Shown here: piece after piece, positions 25,615 through 35,030 of the stretch
How positions within the stretch are numbered: the first letter of the stretch is position 1
How the letters are laid out: each line of letters begins with the position of its first letter
DNA from: Arthrobacter sp. SO3
Lineage (GTDB): Bacteria; Actinomycetota; Actinomycetes; Actinomycetales; Micrococcaceae
Assembly (NCBI RefSeq): GCF_020532825.1
Contig: NZ_MQTS01000093.1
Location: forward strand, 13,814-63,617
Length of the DNA: 49,804 nt
Direction of reading: 5' to 3'
The notes under the pieces: model-generated
Told to the model about the DNA's origin: nothing
Seen by the model: only the letters and a program-made list of their open reading frames with translations
The model's database searches: none
Translations under genes and position numbers: made by a program

Positions 25615-27282
25615 ATGACCTTCAACTCTGCATCCTTTGTTGTCCAGGTGGCGGCACTCCTCATTGTCCTGGCAGCCCTGCACAAGCCCTTAGGCATTTA
25701 CCTGGCCCGCGTATTCGAGGGCACGGCGTCCAGCCGGCCCGAGCGTCTGTTCTACCGGCTCGCCGGGATCGACGCCGGCACCGAACAGGCCTGGTCCGTG
25801 TATCTGCGCAGCGTCCTGGCGTTTTCGGCTGTCTCGATCCTGGCCGTGTTCGTCCTCCAGCGGCTGCAGGGCCTCCTGCCCGGCAGCGGATCACTTCCCG
25901 GAGTGGATCCGTGGATTGCCATGAACACCGCCATTTCCTTTGTGACCAACACGAACTGGCAGACCTACGTCCCGGAGACCACGGTGGGCATCTTCGTGCA
26001 GATGACCCTGCTTGCGGTGCAGAACTTCCTCTCTGCCGCCGTCGGCATCGTCATCGTGGTCGCCCTCATCCGCGGCATCGCCCGCACCCGGACACAGCGG
26101 CTGGGCAACTTTTGGGTGGACCTGGCCCGGACGTCGTTCCGGATCCTGCTTCCGATCGCGTTCGTCGCGGCAGTGGTGATGATTCTCGGCGGCGTGGTGC
26201 AGAACTTCTGGGCCACCGACGTCAACAACCACGCGGCCGGTATCAGCCAAACCATCCCCGGCGGGCCGGTCGCCTCCCAGGAAGCCATCAAGATCCTCGG
26301 GACCAATGGCGGGGGCTACTTCAACGCCAACTCCGCCCACCCGTTCGAGAACCCCAACGCCCTCATCAGCCTCTTCGAGGTGTTCCTGCTCCTGCTCATC
26401 CCCTCGGCGTTGCCCTACGCTTTCGGCAGGATGGTCGGGGACCAAAGGCAGGGCTACACGGTCGCCGCCGTCATGGGCACCCTGTGGCTGGCTTCCATCT
26501 CCCTGATGGGATGGGCCGTGGCTTCCGGCCAGGGGACCGCGACGGCGGCGGCCGGAGGGCTGGGCGAGGGTTTTGAACAGCGCTTCGGCCCGGTGCCGAG
26601 CGCGATCTTCGCAACCTCGACCACGCTTACCTCCACCGGCGCCGTCAACGCCGCCCATGATTCCCTGCCGCCGCTGGCCGGCGGAGTGGCCATGGTGAAC
26701 ATGATGCTCGGCGAAGTGGCCCCCGGCGGAACCGGTTCCGGGCTCTATGGGCTGCTGATCCTGTCCATCATTTCCGTCTTCATCGCCGGTCTCATGGTCG
26801 GACGGACCCCGGAGTACCTGGGCAAGAAGATCGGCCCGACGGAAATGAAGCTCGCCGCCATGTACATCCTCGTCACCCCGGCCCTGGTCCTGGCACTGGC
26901 CGGCATCACCGTCCTGCTGCCGGACGCCATGGCCAACGCCCCGGCCACCGGCCCGCACCAGTTCAGCGAGGTGCTGTACGCCTTCACCTCCGCGTCCAAC
27001 AACAACGGCTCCGCCTTCGGCGGCATCACCACCTCGGGCCCCTACTTCTCGGTCATGATGGGCCTTGCCATGCTACTGGGCCGCTTCCTTCCGATTGTCC
27101 TGGTCCTCGCCCTGGCCGGTTCCCTCGCCCGTCAGGGCAAGGTTCCCGCCTCCGCCGGCACAGTCCCCACCCACGGCCCGCTGTTCGGGGGTCTGCTGCT
27201 GGGCGTGACAGTGATCCTGACCGCCCTGAGCTACTTCCCGGCCCTCACCCTGGGCCCCCTCGCAGAAGGACTCCTCAAATGA
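25615..27282 (+). CDS. kdpA: Potassium-transporting ATPase subunit A
   Basis: This 555-residue membrane protein is the potassium-selective subunit of the KdpFABC pump, related to SKT channels with four degenerate pore loops. The filter-region blocks are present: [46 protein letters not shown], and [11 protein letters not shown] near the C-terminus. The length is normal for the family. Its stop overlaps the kdpB start (ATGA). Confidence 0.97.
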   Translation: MTFNSASFVVQVAALLIVLAALHKPLGIYLARVFEGTASSRPERLFYRLAGIDAGTEQAWSVYLRSVLAFSAVSILAVFVLQRLQGLLPGSGSLPGVDPWIAMNTAISFVTNTNWQTYVPETTVGIFVQMTLLAVQNFLSAAVGIVIVVALIRGIARTRTQRLGNFWVDLARTSFRILLPIAFVAAVVMILGGVVQNFWATDVNNHAAGISQTIPGGPVASQEAIKILGTNGGGYFNANSAHPFENPNALISLFEVFLLLLIPSALPYAFGRMVGDQRQGYTVAAVMGTLWLASISLMGWAVASGQGTATAAAGGLGEGFEQRFGPVPSAIFATSTTLTSTGAVNAAHDSLPPLAGGVAMVNMMLGEVAPGGTGSGLYGLLILSIISVFIAGLMVGRTPEYLGKKIGPTEMKLAAMYILVTPALVLALAGITVLLPDAMANAPATGPHQFSEVLYAFTSASNNNGSAFGGITTSGPYFSVMMGLAMLLGRFLPIVLVLALAGSLARQGKVPASAGTVPTHGPLFGGLLLGVTVILTALSYFPALTLGPLAEGLLK

Positions 27283-29405
27283 CCCCGTCCCAGACGGACC
27301 TCGCCGCCCAGACCTACGCCGACGGCAACCCGCTCGGCACCCCCGGCGAACACAAGCACCACACCAAGGCCCCGGCGAAGCTGACGCTCACGTCAGTCGC
27401 CGCCGCACTGCCGCTCGCCGTCAGGAAACTCTCCCCGCGGCAGATGATCCATTCCCCGGTCATGTTCACCGTGCTGGTGGGGGCCGCCCTGTGCACGGCA
27501 ATTTCCGTGTACCGGCCCTCGGTGTTCGGCATCGCCGTCACCGCCTGGCTATGGCTCACCGTCCTGTTCGGCACCCTGTCCGAATCCATCGCCGAGGGCC
27601 GGGGCAAGGCCCAGGCCGACAGCCTCCGTGCCAGCCGCAAAGGCGTCCTGGCCCGGCTCAGGCAGCCCGACGGCACCACCAAAGAGGTCCCCGGCACGGA
27701 GCTGCGGCGGGGCGACGTCGTCATCTGCGAAGCCGGGGACGTCATCCCCTCTGACGGTGAAATCATCGAAGGCCTCGCCAGCGTCGACGAGTCGACTATC
27801 ACGGGTGAATCCGCCCCGGTGATCCGCGAGTCCGGCGGCGACCGTTCCTCCGTCACCGGCGGCACGAAGGTCCTCTCGGACCGGATCGTCATCCGCATCA
27901 TCGCCGAGCCGGGACAGACGTTCATCGACAGGATGATCAAGCTGGTCGAGGGTGCCGTGCGGCAGAAGACCCCCAACGAGATCGCACTTCACGTGCTGCT
28001 GGTTTCCCTGACTATTGTGTTCCTGGCCGTCACGATGTCCCTTGCCCCGTTTGCCGCCCTCGCCGGCGCCACGCCTTCCCCGATCGTGCTGGTCGCCCTG
28101 CTGGTCTGCTTGATCCCCACCACCATCGGGGCGCTGGTCCCGGCGATCGGCATCGCCGGCATGGACCGCCTGGTCCAGCACAACGTGCTCGCCACCTCTG
28201 GACGAGCCGTCGAGACGGCCGGGGACATCACCACACTCCTCCTGGACAAGACCGGCACCATCACCTACGGCAACCGCCGGGCCGTCAACTTCTTCCCCGC
28301 CACCCATGTGGACCGGACCCGGATGATCGAAGCGGCCCGGGTCTGCAGCCTGGCCGACGAAACCCCCGAGGGCCGGTCCATCGTGGACCTTGCCGCGGAC
28401 AAGGGCGTGACCGGGGCTGATCTGGCCACGCTCGAACACTCCTCCGGCGATTTTGCGGTGGTCGCGTTCAGCGCCAGCACGCGCATGAGCGGGCTGGACC
28501 TTGACGGGGTGCAGATCCGCAAAGGCGCCGCCTCCGCGGTTTCGGCCTTCGTCGCCGACTACGGCGGACACTCCCCAGCGGAGGTGGACCACCGGGTGAC
28601 GGAAATTTCCGCCCAGGGCGGCACACCCCTGCTCGTCGCCCAGGTAGGCAGGGACGGCCGCGCCGAGATCCTGGGGACTATCCATCTGGCCGACGTCGTC
28701 AAGCCCGGCATGCACGCCCGCTTCGCCGAACTGCGGCAAATGGGCATCCGGACCGTGATGATCACCGGAGACAACCCCATTACCGCCAAGGCCATCGCCG
28801 CCGAGGCCGGGGTCGACGATTTCCTGGCCGAAGCCACCCCGGAAGACAAACTCGCCGTCATCAAGAAGGAACAGGCCGCAGGCCGGCTCGTGGCCATGAC
28901 CGGGGACGGCACCAACGACGCCCCCGCCCTGGCCGCAGCCGACGTCGGCGTCGCCATGAACTCCGGAACCCCGGCCGCCAAGGATGCCGCCAATATGGTG
29001 GACCTCGACTCCGACCCCACCAAACTCATCAACATCGTCGGCATCGGCAAGCAGCTGCTGATCACCCGCGGCGCACTGACCACCTTCTCGGTCGCCAACG
29101 ACGTCGCCAAGTACTTCGCGATCGTCCCGGCCCTGTTCACCGCCGCGTTCCCCGGGCTCGGACTGCTGAACATCATGGGCCTGGCCACACCGTCCTCGGC
29201 CATCCTCTCCGCAGTGATCTTCAACGCCCTGATCATCATCGCCCTGGTACCGCTCGCGCTCCGCGGCGTGAAATACCGTGCCGTCTCCGCGAACCAGGCA
29301 CTGTCCCGGAACCTGCTCATCTACGGGCTCGGCGGGCTCATCGCCCCCTTCATCGGCATCAAAATCATCGACCTGATGATCTCCCTCATCCCCGGAATCG
29401 GCTAG
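27279..29405 (+). CDS. kdpB: Potassium-transporting P-type ATPase subunit B
   Basis: This is the 708-residue catalytic subunit of the Kdp pump, a P-type ATPase. It carries the actuator motif TGES (175-178), the phosphorylated Asp323 in LLLDKTGT, the TPEDKLAVI block and the hinge motif [11 protein letters not shown] starting at about 541. It hydrolyses ATP to energise K+ uptake through KdpA. The N-terminal 30 residues are polar and slightly longer than in E. coli. It is coupled to kdpA by overlap and followed by kdpC after ten bases. Confidence 0.97.
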   Translation: MTPSQTDLAAQTYADGNPLGTPGEHKHHTKAPAKLTLTSVAAALPLAVRKLSPRQMIHSPVMFTVLVGAALCTAISVYRPSVFGIAVTAWLWLTVLFGTLSESIAEGRGKAQADSLRASRKGVLARLRQPDGTTKEVPGTELRRGDVVICEAGDVIPSDGEIIEGLASVDESTITGESAPVIRESGGDRSSVTGGTKVLSDRIVIRIIAEPGQTFIDRMIKLVEGAVRQKTPNEIALHVLLVSLTIVFLAVTMSLAPFAALAGATPSPIVLVALLVCLIPTTIGALVPAIGIAGMDRLVQHNVLATSGRAVETAGDITTLLLDKTGTITYGNRRAVNFFPATHVDRTRMIEAARVCSLADETPEGRSIVDLAADKGVTGADLATLEHSSGDFAVVAFSASTRMSGLDLDGVQIRKGAASAVSAFVADYGGHSPAEVDHRVTEISAQGGTPLLVAQVGRDGRAEILGTIHLADVVKPGMHARFAELRQMGIRTVMITGDNPITAKAIAAEAGVDDFLAEATPEDKLAVIKKEQAAGRLVAMTGDGTNDAPALAAADVGVAMNSGTPAAKDAANMVDLDSDPTKLINIVGIGKQLLITRGALTTFSVANDVAKYFAIVPALFTAAFPGLGLLNIMGLATPSSAILSAVIFNALIIIALVPLALRGVKYRAVSANQALSRNLLIYGLGGLIAPFIGIKIIDLMISLIPGIG

Positions 29406-29415
29406 GAACATCCCC

Positions 29416-30027
29416 ATGAACACACTCACCGGCTACCTCCGGCAGGCAGGCACCGCTGTCCGGTTCCTGCTCTTCGCCACGCTGGTCCTTGGCGTGGCCT
29501 ACCACTTGGCCGTCTTCGGCGCCGGGCAGCTCATCGCCCCCTACCAGGCCAACGGCTCCATCATCAAAGACAGCGCCGGCGCCCCGGCGGCCTCGGCCCT
29601 GATCGCTCAAACCTCCGCCAACGACGCCGGCGCCCAGGACCCGCGATGGTTCCACGCCCGCCCCTCGGCCGTGAAATGGGACCCCGCATCATCCTCCGCG
29701 AGCAACCTGGGCCCGAACGATCCGAAGCTGCTCGACGCCGTCACCACCAACCGCTCCGCTGTCGCCGCCGCCGAAGGCATCAGCGCGCTGGATGTGCCCG
29801 CCGAGGCGGTGACATCCAGTGGCTCGGGACTTGACCCGGACATCTCCCCGGCGTACGCGCGGCTGCAGATTCCCCGCGTCGCCGCGGCCCAGCACCTGAG
29901 TGCCGGCACCGTGATATCCCTGGTCAACAAGCACACCACGGGAGGCCTGGCGGCCTTCCTCGGTCAGCCGTCCGTCAACGTGACCGCCCTTAACGTTGAC
30001 CTGGCTGCCGCGGCCCCGTCCAAATGA
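29416..30027 (+). CDS. kdpC: Potassium-transporting ATPase subunit C
   Basis: This 203-residue protein has one N-terminal membrane helix (AVRFLLFATLVLGVAYHLAVF) and a periplasmic-type domain. Family blocks are FHARPSAVKWDP (the 'FxxRPS' motif), SNLGPNDPKLL, DVPAEAVTSSGSGLDPDISPAYA and QIPRVAAA. KdpC is the accessory subunit of the KdpFABC pump. The order and spacing are those of the classical operon. Confidence 0.96.
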   Translation: MNTLTGYLRQAGTAVRFLLFATLVLGVAYHLAVFGAGQLIAPYQANGSIIKDSAGAPAASALIAQTSANDAGAQDPRWFHARPSAVKWDPASSSASNLGPNDPKLLDAVTTNRSAVAAAEGISALDVPAEAVTSSGSGLDPDISPAYARLQIPRVAAAQHLSAGTVISLVNKHTTGGLAAFLGQPSVNVTALNVDLAAAAPSK

Positions 30028-30052
30028 GAGTCCAAGGGAAGGGATAGCCCCC

Positions 30053-32701
30053 ATGGCACGCGGAACACTCCGAATCTTCCTGGGAGCCGCTCCCGGGGTC
30101 GGCAAGACCTACGAGATGCTCGAAGAGGCGCACCGGCTGGCCGGACGCGGCGAGGACGTCGTTGTCGCCTGGGCCCTGGACCACGGGCGCGACGACACCC
30201 GCACGCTTATGGAGGGGCTCGAAACCATCCCGCCCCAGCGCCTGCCCTACCGCGGGACGGAGTTCGAGGAGATGGACCTCGATGCCGTCCTCGCCCGCGC
30301 CCCCGGGACGGCGATCGTGGACGAATACGCCCACTCCAACATTCCCGGCAGCCGCCACACCAAGCGCTGGGAAGACGTCGATGAACTTCTCAACGCCGGC
30401 ATCAACGTCCTGTCCACCGTCAACATCCAGCACCTCGCGTCGCTGGGGGACGTCGTCAGCGCCATCACCGATGTCCGCCAGGCGGAGACCGTCCCGGACG
30501 ACATCGTCCGGCGGGCTGACCAGATCGACCTGGTCGATATCTCCCCCGAACTGCTCCGCCAACGCCTGGGTGACGGAAAGATCTACGCGGCCGACAAGAT
30601 CGATGCCGCCCTCACGAACTACTTCCGCCTCGGCAACCTCAGCGCCTTAAGGGAGCTGGCGCTGTTGTGGCTGGCGGACCGGGTGGACGAAGGACTTGCC
30701 AGGTACCGGGCCGAACAGGGCATCGAAGCGAGCTGGCCCGCCCGCGAACGCATCGTTGTCGGGCTGACCGGCAGCCCCGAAGGCGAGCTCCTCATCCGCC
30801 GCGGCGCCAGGATCCTCACCCGTGTAAATGGCGGGGACCTCCTCGCGGTGCACGTCCGGGCCGCCGACGGCGTGGCCAGCGAATCCCCGCAGGCGCTGGA
30901 GGTCCAACGCCGGCTGACGCTGGACCTTGGCGGCAGCTACCACGTCGTGACCGGCGAGGACCCGGCTGCCGCGCTCCTGGACTTCGCCCGCAGCGTGAAC
31001 GCAACCCAGATCGTCGTCGGAATCTCCCGCCACAAGAGACTTGAAGGCCTGTTCGGCGCATTCCTGGGCGGAGGCACCGGCAACAGGGTAGTCCGCGACT
31101 CCGGGGACATCGACGTCCACATGGTCTCCCACCCCCTCGGCGGCCGCGGCACCGGCCCGCGCCGGCAACGGGACCTTGGACGCGTCCGTGTCAGCGCCGG
31201 CTTCATCCTGGCCGTAGTACTCCCGGTGCTGCTGCAGCTGCTGCTCTCCCTGAACCCGGACCAGAACGTCGCCACCGCAGCACTCGTCCAGCTGGCCGGG
31301 TCCGTCGCGGTCGCCCTCGTCGGCGGGCTGTGGCCCGCAATCCTGGCAGCCCTGTGGAGCAGCCTCCTGGTCAACTACTTCTCCACACCCCCGGTCGGCA
31401 CCCTGACTATCAGTGACCCGCAGAACATCCTCGCCCTCCTGGTCTTCGTGGGCGTCTCGGCGGCTGTCGCCGTCGTCGTCGACCTCTCCGCCCGCCGCTC
31501 CAAAGAGGCCGCCCGCGCCCAAGCGGAAGCCGCCACCCTGGGAGACCTCACCCGCGGTGCAGCCCGTGCCGAGGACCCCCTGAATGGTCTCCTTGAACAA
31601 GCCCTGGACGTGTTCCAGGTCAGCGGCGCGGCGCTCTACACCTCCACCGGAGACACCGGAACAGCTCCGGCGGCGAATACCGGCTGGCGGCTGGTTGCAG
31701 CGGCCGGAACGGACCCACCCGTAGGGGCGGAGGGTGCAGAAAACGTTGAACAGATCGATCCGACAACCCGGCTCGTTCTCTCCGGCCGGACCCTTCCGGC
31801 CCGGGACCGACGGCTGCTGGGCGCGTTCGGTGTGCACCTGGCCGCGCAGCTGGAACGCCGGCAACTGGCGGCCAGCCGCCGCGAAGTCGTGCGGCTTGCC
31901 GAAAGCAACACCATGCGCACCTCCATTCTCCGAGCCGTTTCCCACGACCTGCGTACACCGCTGGCCGGCATCAAACTCGCGGTCGGAGGCCTCAGACAAA
32001 ACGACATCCACTACACCGACGAGGAGGAACAGGAGCTGCTCGCCACCATCGACGAATGCTCCGACCGGCTGGACGCGCTCGTCGGCAACCTTCTGGACAT
32101 GTCCCGGATCACCTCCGATTCCGTCAACCCACTCATCAAACCGGTGCGCTGGTACGAAGTGATCCCGGCCTCCCTCCACGGAATCCCCGCCGGCAGGGCT
32201 CGGGTGGACCTACCGGGAAATATGCCCGAAGTCGACGCCGACGCCGGAATGCTCGAACGCGTCATTGCCAACATCGTGGAGAACGCCATCAAATACGCGT
32301 CCGACTCCGACGTCATTCTCGTTGGAGCGGCAGGCGGTCTCAGCCGGGCAACACTGGGCGGGCGTCCCGCGGGGGAACTGCGCATCATCGATCACGGCCA
32401 GGGCGTCCCGGCAGAAAGCGTCGTCCGGATGTTCCAGCCATTCCAGCGCCTCGATGACGTCCTGCAGGCCACCGGCGTCGGGCTCGGGCTGGCCGTGGCC
32501 AAAGGCTTCACCGAGGCCATGGGAGGAACGCTGACCGCGGAAGAGACACCGGGGGGCGGACTGACCATGGTGATCCGACTGCCGCTCTCCGAGGGCACGG
32601 CGTTTAGCCGGCATGCCGCCCAGGCCCCACTGGAGGCGCAATCAGCCCTCCTGCGGAGGCGCCACACGCAACCCGCCATCACGACTGAGGGTGCGCCGTG
32701 A
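30053..32701 (+). CDS. kdpD: Potassium sensor histidine kinase
   Basis: This 882-residue sensor kinase controls kdp expression. In order it has a KdpD N-terminal domain with Walker A GAAPGVGKT (11-19) and Walker B VDEYAHSN (about 88), a universal-stress-protein-like domain from about 233 (VVGLTGSPEGELL), four membrane helices (about 380-480), a GAF-like domain, the phospho-acceptor His631 (VSHDLRTPLAG), and an ATPase domain (NIVENAIKYA, then GVGLGLAVAKG). The start at 30053 follows GGAAGGGA by eight bases and gives the normal N-terminus. A longer frame to 29996 overlaps kdpC. Its stop overlaps kdpE as GTGA. Confidence 0.96.
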   Translation: MARGTLRIFLGAAPGVGKTYEMLEEAHRLAGRGEDVVVAWALDHGRDDTRTLMEGLETIPPQRLPYRGTEFEEMDLDAVLARAPGTAIVDEYAHSNIPGSRHTKRWEDVDELLNAGINVLSTVNIQHLASLGDVVSAITDVRQAETVPDDIVRRADQIDLVDISPELLRQRLGDGKIYAADKIDAALTNYFRLGNLSALRELALLWLADRVDEGLARYRAEQGIEASWPARERIVVGLTGSPEGELLIRRGARILTRVNGGDLLAVHVRAADGVASESPQALEVQRRLTLDLGGSYHVVTGEDPAAALLDFARSVNATQIVVGISRHKRLEGLFGAFLGGGTGNRVVRDSGDIDVHMVSHPLGGRGTGPRRQRDLGRVRVSAGFILAVVLPVLLQLLLSLNPDQNVATAALVQLAGSVAVALVGGLWPAILAALWSSLLVNYFSTPPVGTLTISDPQNILALLVFVGVSAAVAVVVDLSARRSKEAARAQAEAATLGDLTRGAARAEDPLNGLLEQALDVFQVSGAALYTSTGDTGTAPAANTGWRLVAAAGTDPPVGAEGAENVEQIDPTTRLVLSGRTLPARDRRLLGAFGVHLAAQLERRQLAASRREVVRLAESNTMRTSILRAVSHDLRTPLAGIKLAVGGLRQNDIHYTDEEEQELLATIDECSDRLDALVGNLLDMSRITSDSVNPLIKPVRWYEVIPASLHGIPAGRARVDLPGNMPEVDADAGMLERVIANIVENAIKYASDSDVILVGAAGGLSRATLGGRPAGELRIIDHGQGVPAESVVRMFQPFQRLDDVLQATGVGLGLAVAKGFTEAMGGTLTAEETPGGGLTMVIRLPLSEGTAFSRHAAQAPLEAQSALLRRRHTQPAITTEGAP

Positions 32702-33372
32702 ACGACGTGCTTGTCGTCGACGACGACCCCCATATCCTTAAAGCCCTCAAAATCACCCTCCACGCCCACGGATACAACGTCATGACGGCCCCCGACGGCG
32801 GATCTGCCCTTCGATCAGCGGCCCAATACCCCCCAGACGCCATCGTCCTGGACCTGGGCCTGCCCGACCTGGACGGCACGACGGTCATTAAACGCGTCCG
32901 CCAATGGAGCCGCGTCCCGATCCTGGTCCTCTCCGCCCGCCACGGCTCCGACGACAAGGTCAAGGCCCTCGACGCCGGAGCCGACGACTACGTCACCAAA
33001 CCCTTCGGACTGGACGAACTCCTGGCCCGGCTACGGGCCGTCCAGCGCTGGAGCTTCCAAGCCGACGAAGCGCCAGTCGTGACCACCGCTTCCTTCACCG
33101 TCAACCTGGCCATGAGACAGGTAACCCGCGGCGGACAGGACATCCGGCTGACCCCCACGGAATGGGGCATCCTGGAAATCCTGGCCAGGAACCCCGAAAA
33201 ACTCGTCACCCAGCAGCAACTCCTCACGGAAATCTGGGGTCCCGCATACGCCAAGGAAGCCAGCTACCTGCGCGTCTACATGGCCCAGCTCCGCCGCAAA
33301 CTCGAACCAGAACCCGGAAACCCCCGCCACTTCCTCACCGAGGCCGGCATCGGATACAGATTCCAGCCCTGA
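32698..33372 (+). CDS. kdpE: Response regulator of the kdp operon
   Basis: This 224-residue OmpR-family response regulator pairs with the upstream KdpD. The receiver domain has acidic VVDDDP near the N-terminus, phospho-acceptor Asp52 (VLDLGLPD) and Lys in DDYVTKPFG. The winged-helix domain includes TPTEWGILE and LRVYMAQLRRKLEP, ending GIGYRFQP. Translation starts at GTG overlapping the kdpD stop (GTGA), so sensor and regulator are coupled. The phased direct repeats upstream of the operon are a likely target. Confidence 0.96.
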   Translation: MNDVLVVDDDPHILKALKITLHAHGYNVMTAPDGGSALRSAAQYPPDAIVLDLGLPDLDGTTVIKRVRQWSRVPILVLSARHGSDDKVKALDAGADDYVTKPFGLDELLARLRAVQRWSFQADEAPVVTTASFTVNLAMRQVTRGGQDIRLTPTEWGILEILARNPEKLVTQQQLLTEIWGPAYAKEASYLRVYMAQLRRKLEPEPGNPRHFLTEAGIGYRFQP

Positions 33373-33401
33373 CCCCGGCCTCCTCCGCCACCACGAGGCT
33401 G

Positions 33402-33587
33402 ATGCCCGAACACGGACATGCACATCGAGTTCTCTGGACCGAACGACCCGACGAGTTCGCCGCGGTGCCTGAGCACTTCCTCTGGGTGTCGGCGGACCGG
33501 CAGGTGGCGGGCATCTCATCCGAACGGGCAGTCGTTGCTCCGGGAGTCTGCCCCGAGCATGATGACTTGATGGAGGGAAAGACGTGA
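33402..33587 (+). CDS. Small hypothetical protein, 61 aa
   Basis: This open frame of 61 codons (start MPEHGHAHRVLWTERPDE, end CPEHDDLMEGKT) follows kdpE after 29 bases. It overlaps the TMEM175-like gene start as GTGA, the same coupling style as the rest of the operon. A CGAGGC element lies close before the ATG. The sequence has no recognised domain. It could be a genuine small gene or simply open leader sequence. Confidence 0.35.
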   Translation: MPEHGHAHRVLWTERPDEFAAVPEHFLWVSADRQVAGISSERAVVAPGVCPEHDDLMEGKT

Positions 33588-34040
33588 ACAAGAATCGACT
33601 CGAGGCATTCAGCGATGGTGTGCTGGCCATCATCATCACGATCATGGTCCTGGAACTGAGGGCGCCGCACGACCCGACCTGGTCTGGTTTGGCCGCCGAT
33701 GGATGACTCTGGCTTCGCCCAGGTACCGGTGCTGGTCTACGGGATCAACTTGTTCTGCGCAGCCATCGCGTACTTCATCTTGCAACAGGCGCTGATCCGC
33801 CAACAAGGCAGGGAGGGCGCCCTCGCCCGCGCCGTCGGCCGGGACTGGAAAGGCAAGGCGTCGCCGCTGATTTACCTGACCGGTATTGCTTTGGGGGTAG
33901 TACAACCACTCCTGGGGCTCGCCGTCTACACCGCAGTGGCCCTGATCTGGTTGGTTCCGGACCGCAGGGTTGAAAACTTCGTCATTCAAGCGGGTCGGGG
34001 CGAGCCTGCGGCGCGTGCAGACCCCGATGGTTCAACTTAG
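33584..34040 (+). pseudogene. TMEM175-type potassium channel gene, internally deleted
   Basis: A GTG start with GGAGGG six bases upstream opens a frame beginning NRLEAFSDGVLAIIITIMVLELRAP. This is the N-terminal helix with the FSD filter motif of bacterial TMEM175 (DUF1211) potassium channels. It stops at about residue 40 (end 33706). The C-terminal part of the same family then resumes in another frame from about 33699: VPVLVYGINLFCAAIAYFILQ, DWKGKASPLIYLTG, then VALIWLVPDRRVE. The middle helices, about 60 residues in complete homologues, are missing, and the frame changes at the junction. A deletion therefore inactivated a potassium channel gene next to kdp. Confidence 0.82.
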
Positions 34041-34102
34041 AGCACCACCAGTCCTGCGCAGATGGTCGCCCACAGGGCGAGAACGGCGGGCGTCAGAGCG
34101 GC

Positions 34103-34900
34103 CTAGGTCAGGGTCCATGAGCGTTTTGACAGACCGAACCAGAACCCGTCGATCGCGGTTTTGGCGTGCAGTTCGCCGGACCCGTACGCTGCCCCGAGAG
34201 CGACATACAGCGGGGCCCAATGTTCGCTGCGAGGGTGCGCCTCGCGGGCTGCCGGGGCCTTGTGCAGAAAGTCCAGGATGGAGTCGACGTCGCCGCGCGC
34301 CATTGCTTCCTCTGCCCAGTGATCGAACTCACGGGAGACCGAGGGCGGGGCACTGTCGGGTCCGCCGGCGGGGTTAAACCAGCGCAGGTTGTGCGTGGTG
34401 AACCCCGAACCGACGATCAGCGTACCGCGGTCGCGCAACGGCGCCAGCGACTTGCCCAGATCGAACAGGCCCTGCGGATCAAGGGTGGGCATGGACATTT
34501 GCACGACCGGTACATCCGCGTCCGGGAACATCTCCTTGAGCGGGACATAGGCGCCGTGGTCCAAGCCGCGGCTCTCGTCGCGCTCGACATGGTGGCCATG
34601 ACCGGCCACGAGCTTCTCCACCTCTGTGGCCAGACCCGGAGCCTGCGGGGCGTCGTAGGTGACGTCGTAGTACTTCTGGGGGAAACCGCCGAAGTCATAG
34701 ACCAGTCCCGGGTTGCGTCCGGTGGCGCTGAGCGTGACCGGGGCGTTTTCCCAGTGAGCGGACACCATAAGGATGTCGTTGGGCTTGTCGAAGGTGCCGG
34801 ACCAGTCGTTGAGTTCGCGGGTCCAAGTGGCGTCGTCAGCCAACGGCGGAGCACCATGGCTGAGGAAGAGAACCGGAGGGCGGTCGAGGGTCGATGTCAT
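34103..34900 (-). CDS. LigB-family extradiol dioxygenase (4,5-DOPA dioxygenase-like)
   Basis: This 265-residue protein belongs to the LigB/YgiD extradiol dioxygenase superfamily, non-haem metal enzymes that open catechol rings or related substrates. Metal or catalytic His positions are visible: His15 (LSHGAPPL), His49 (SAHWENA), His115 (GLDHGAYVPL) and a late SEHWAPL. The YYDVTYDAPQAPGLA block is a YgiD hallmark. The length matches YgiD (about 260). The natural substrate cannot be read from sequence. It lies downstream of the P450 on the same strand, 130 bases away. Confidence 0.88.
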   Translation of the reverse strand: MTSTLDRPPVLFLSHGAPPLADDATWTRELNDWSGTFDKPNDILMVSAHWENAPVTLSATGRNPGLVYDFGGFPQKYYDVTYDAPQAPGLATEVEKLVAGHGHHVERDESRGLDHGAYVPLKEMFPDADVPVVQMSMPTLDPQGLFDLGKSLAPLRDRGTLIVGSGFTTHNLRWFNPAGGPDSAPPSVSREFDHWAEEAMARGDVDSILDFLHKAPAAREAHPRSEHWAPLYVALGAAYGSGELHAKTAIDGFWFGLSKRSWTLT

Positions 34901-35030
34901 GGAATCAGCCTACCCGGTTTTACTTGAAGGTTCAAGCTTATCTGTCTACCCAAGGACCACCACGTCCGCCGCCGAACAAAACTGTGCCAGCAAAGAGGCC
35001 TCCACCCCAAAGGGTCGACGGCTCTCACCC

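Noticed and set aside
27549..29429. Long minus-strand open frame opposite kdpB (626 codons)
   Set aside because: Antisense shadow of a strongly conserved gene; Gly/Asp/Val-rich with no domain.
30647..32179. Minus-strand open frame opposite kdpD
   Set aside because: Antisense shadow; low-complexity Gly/Asp/Gln composition.
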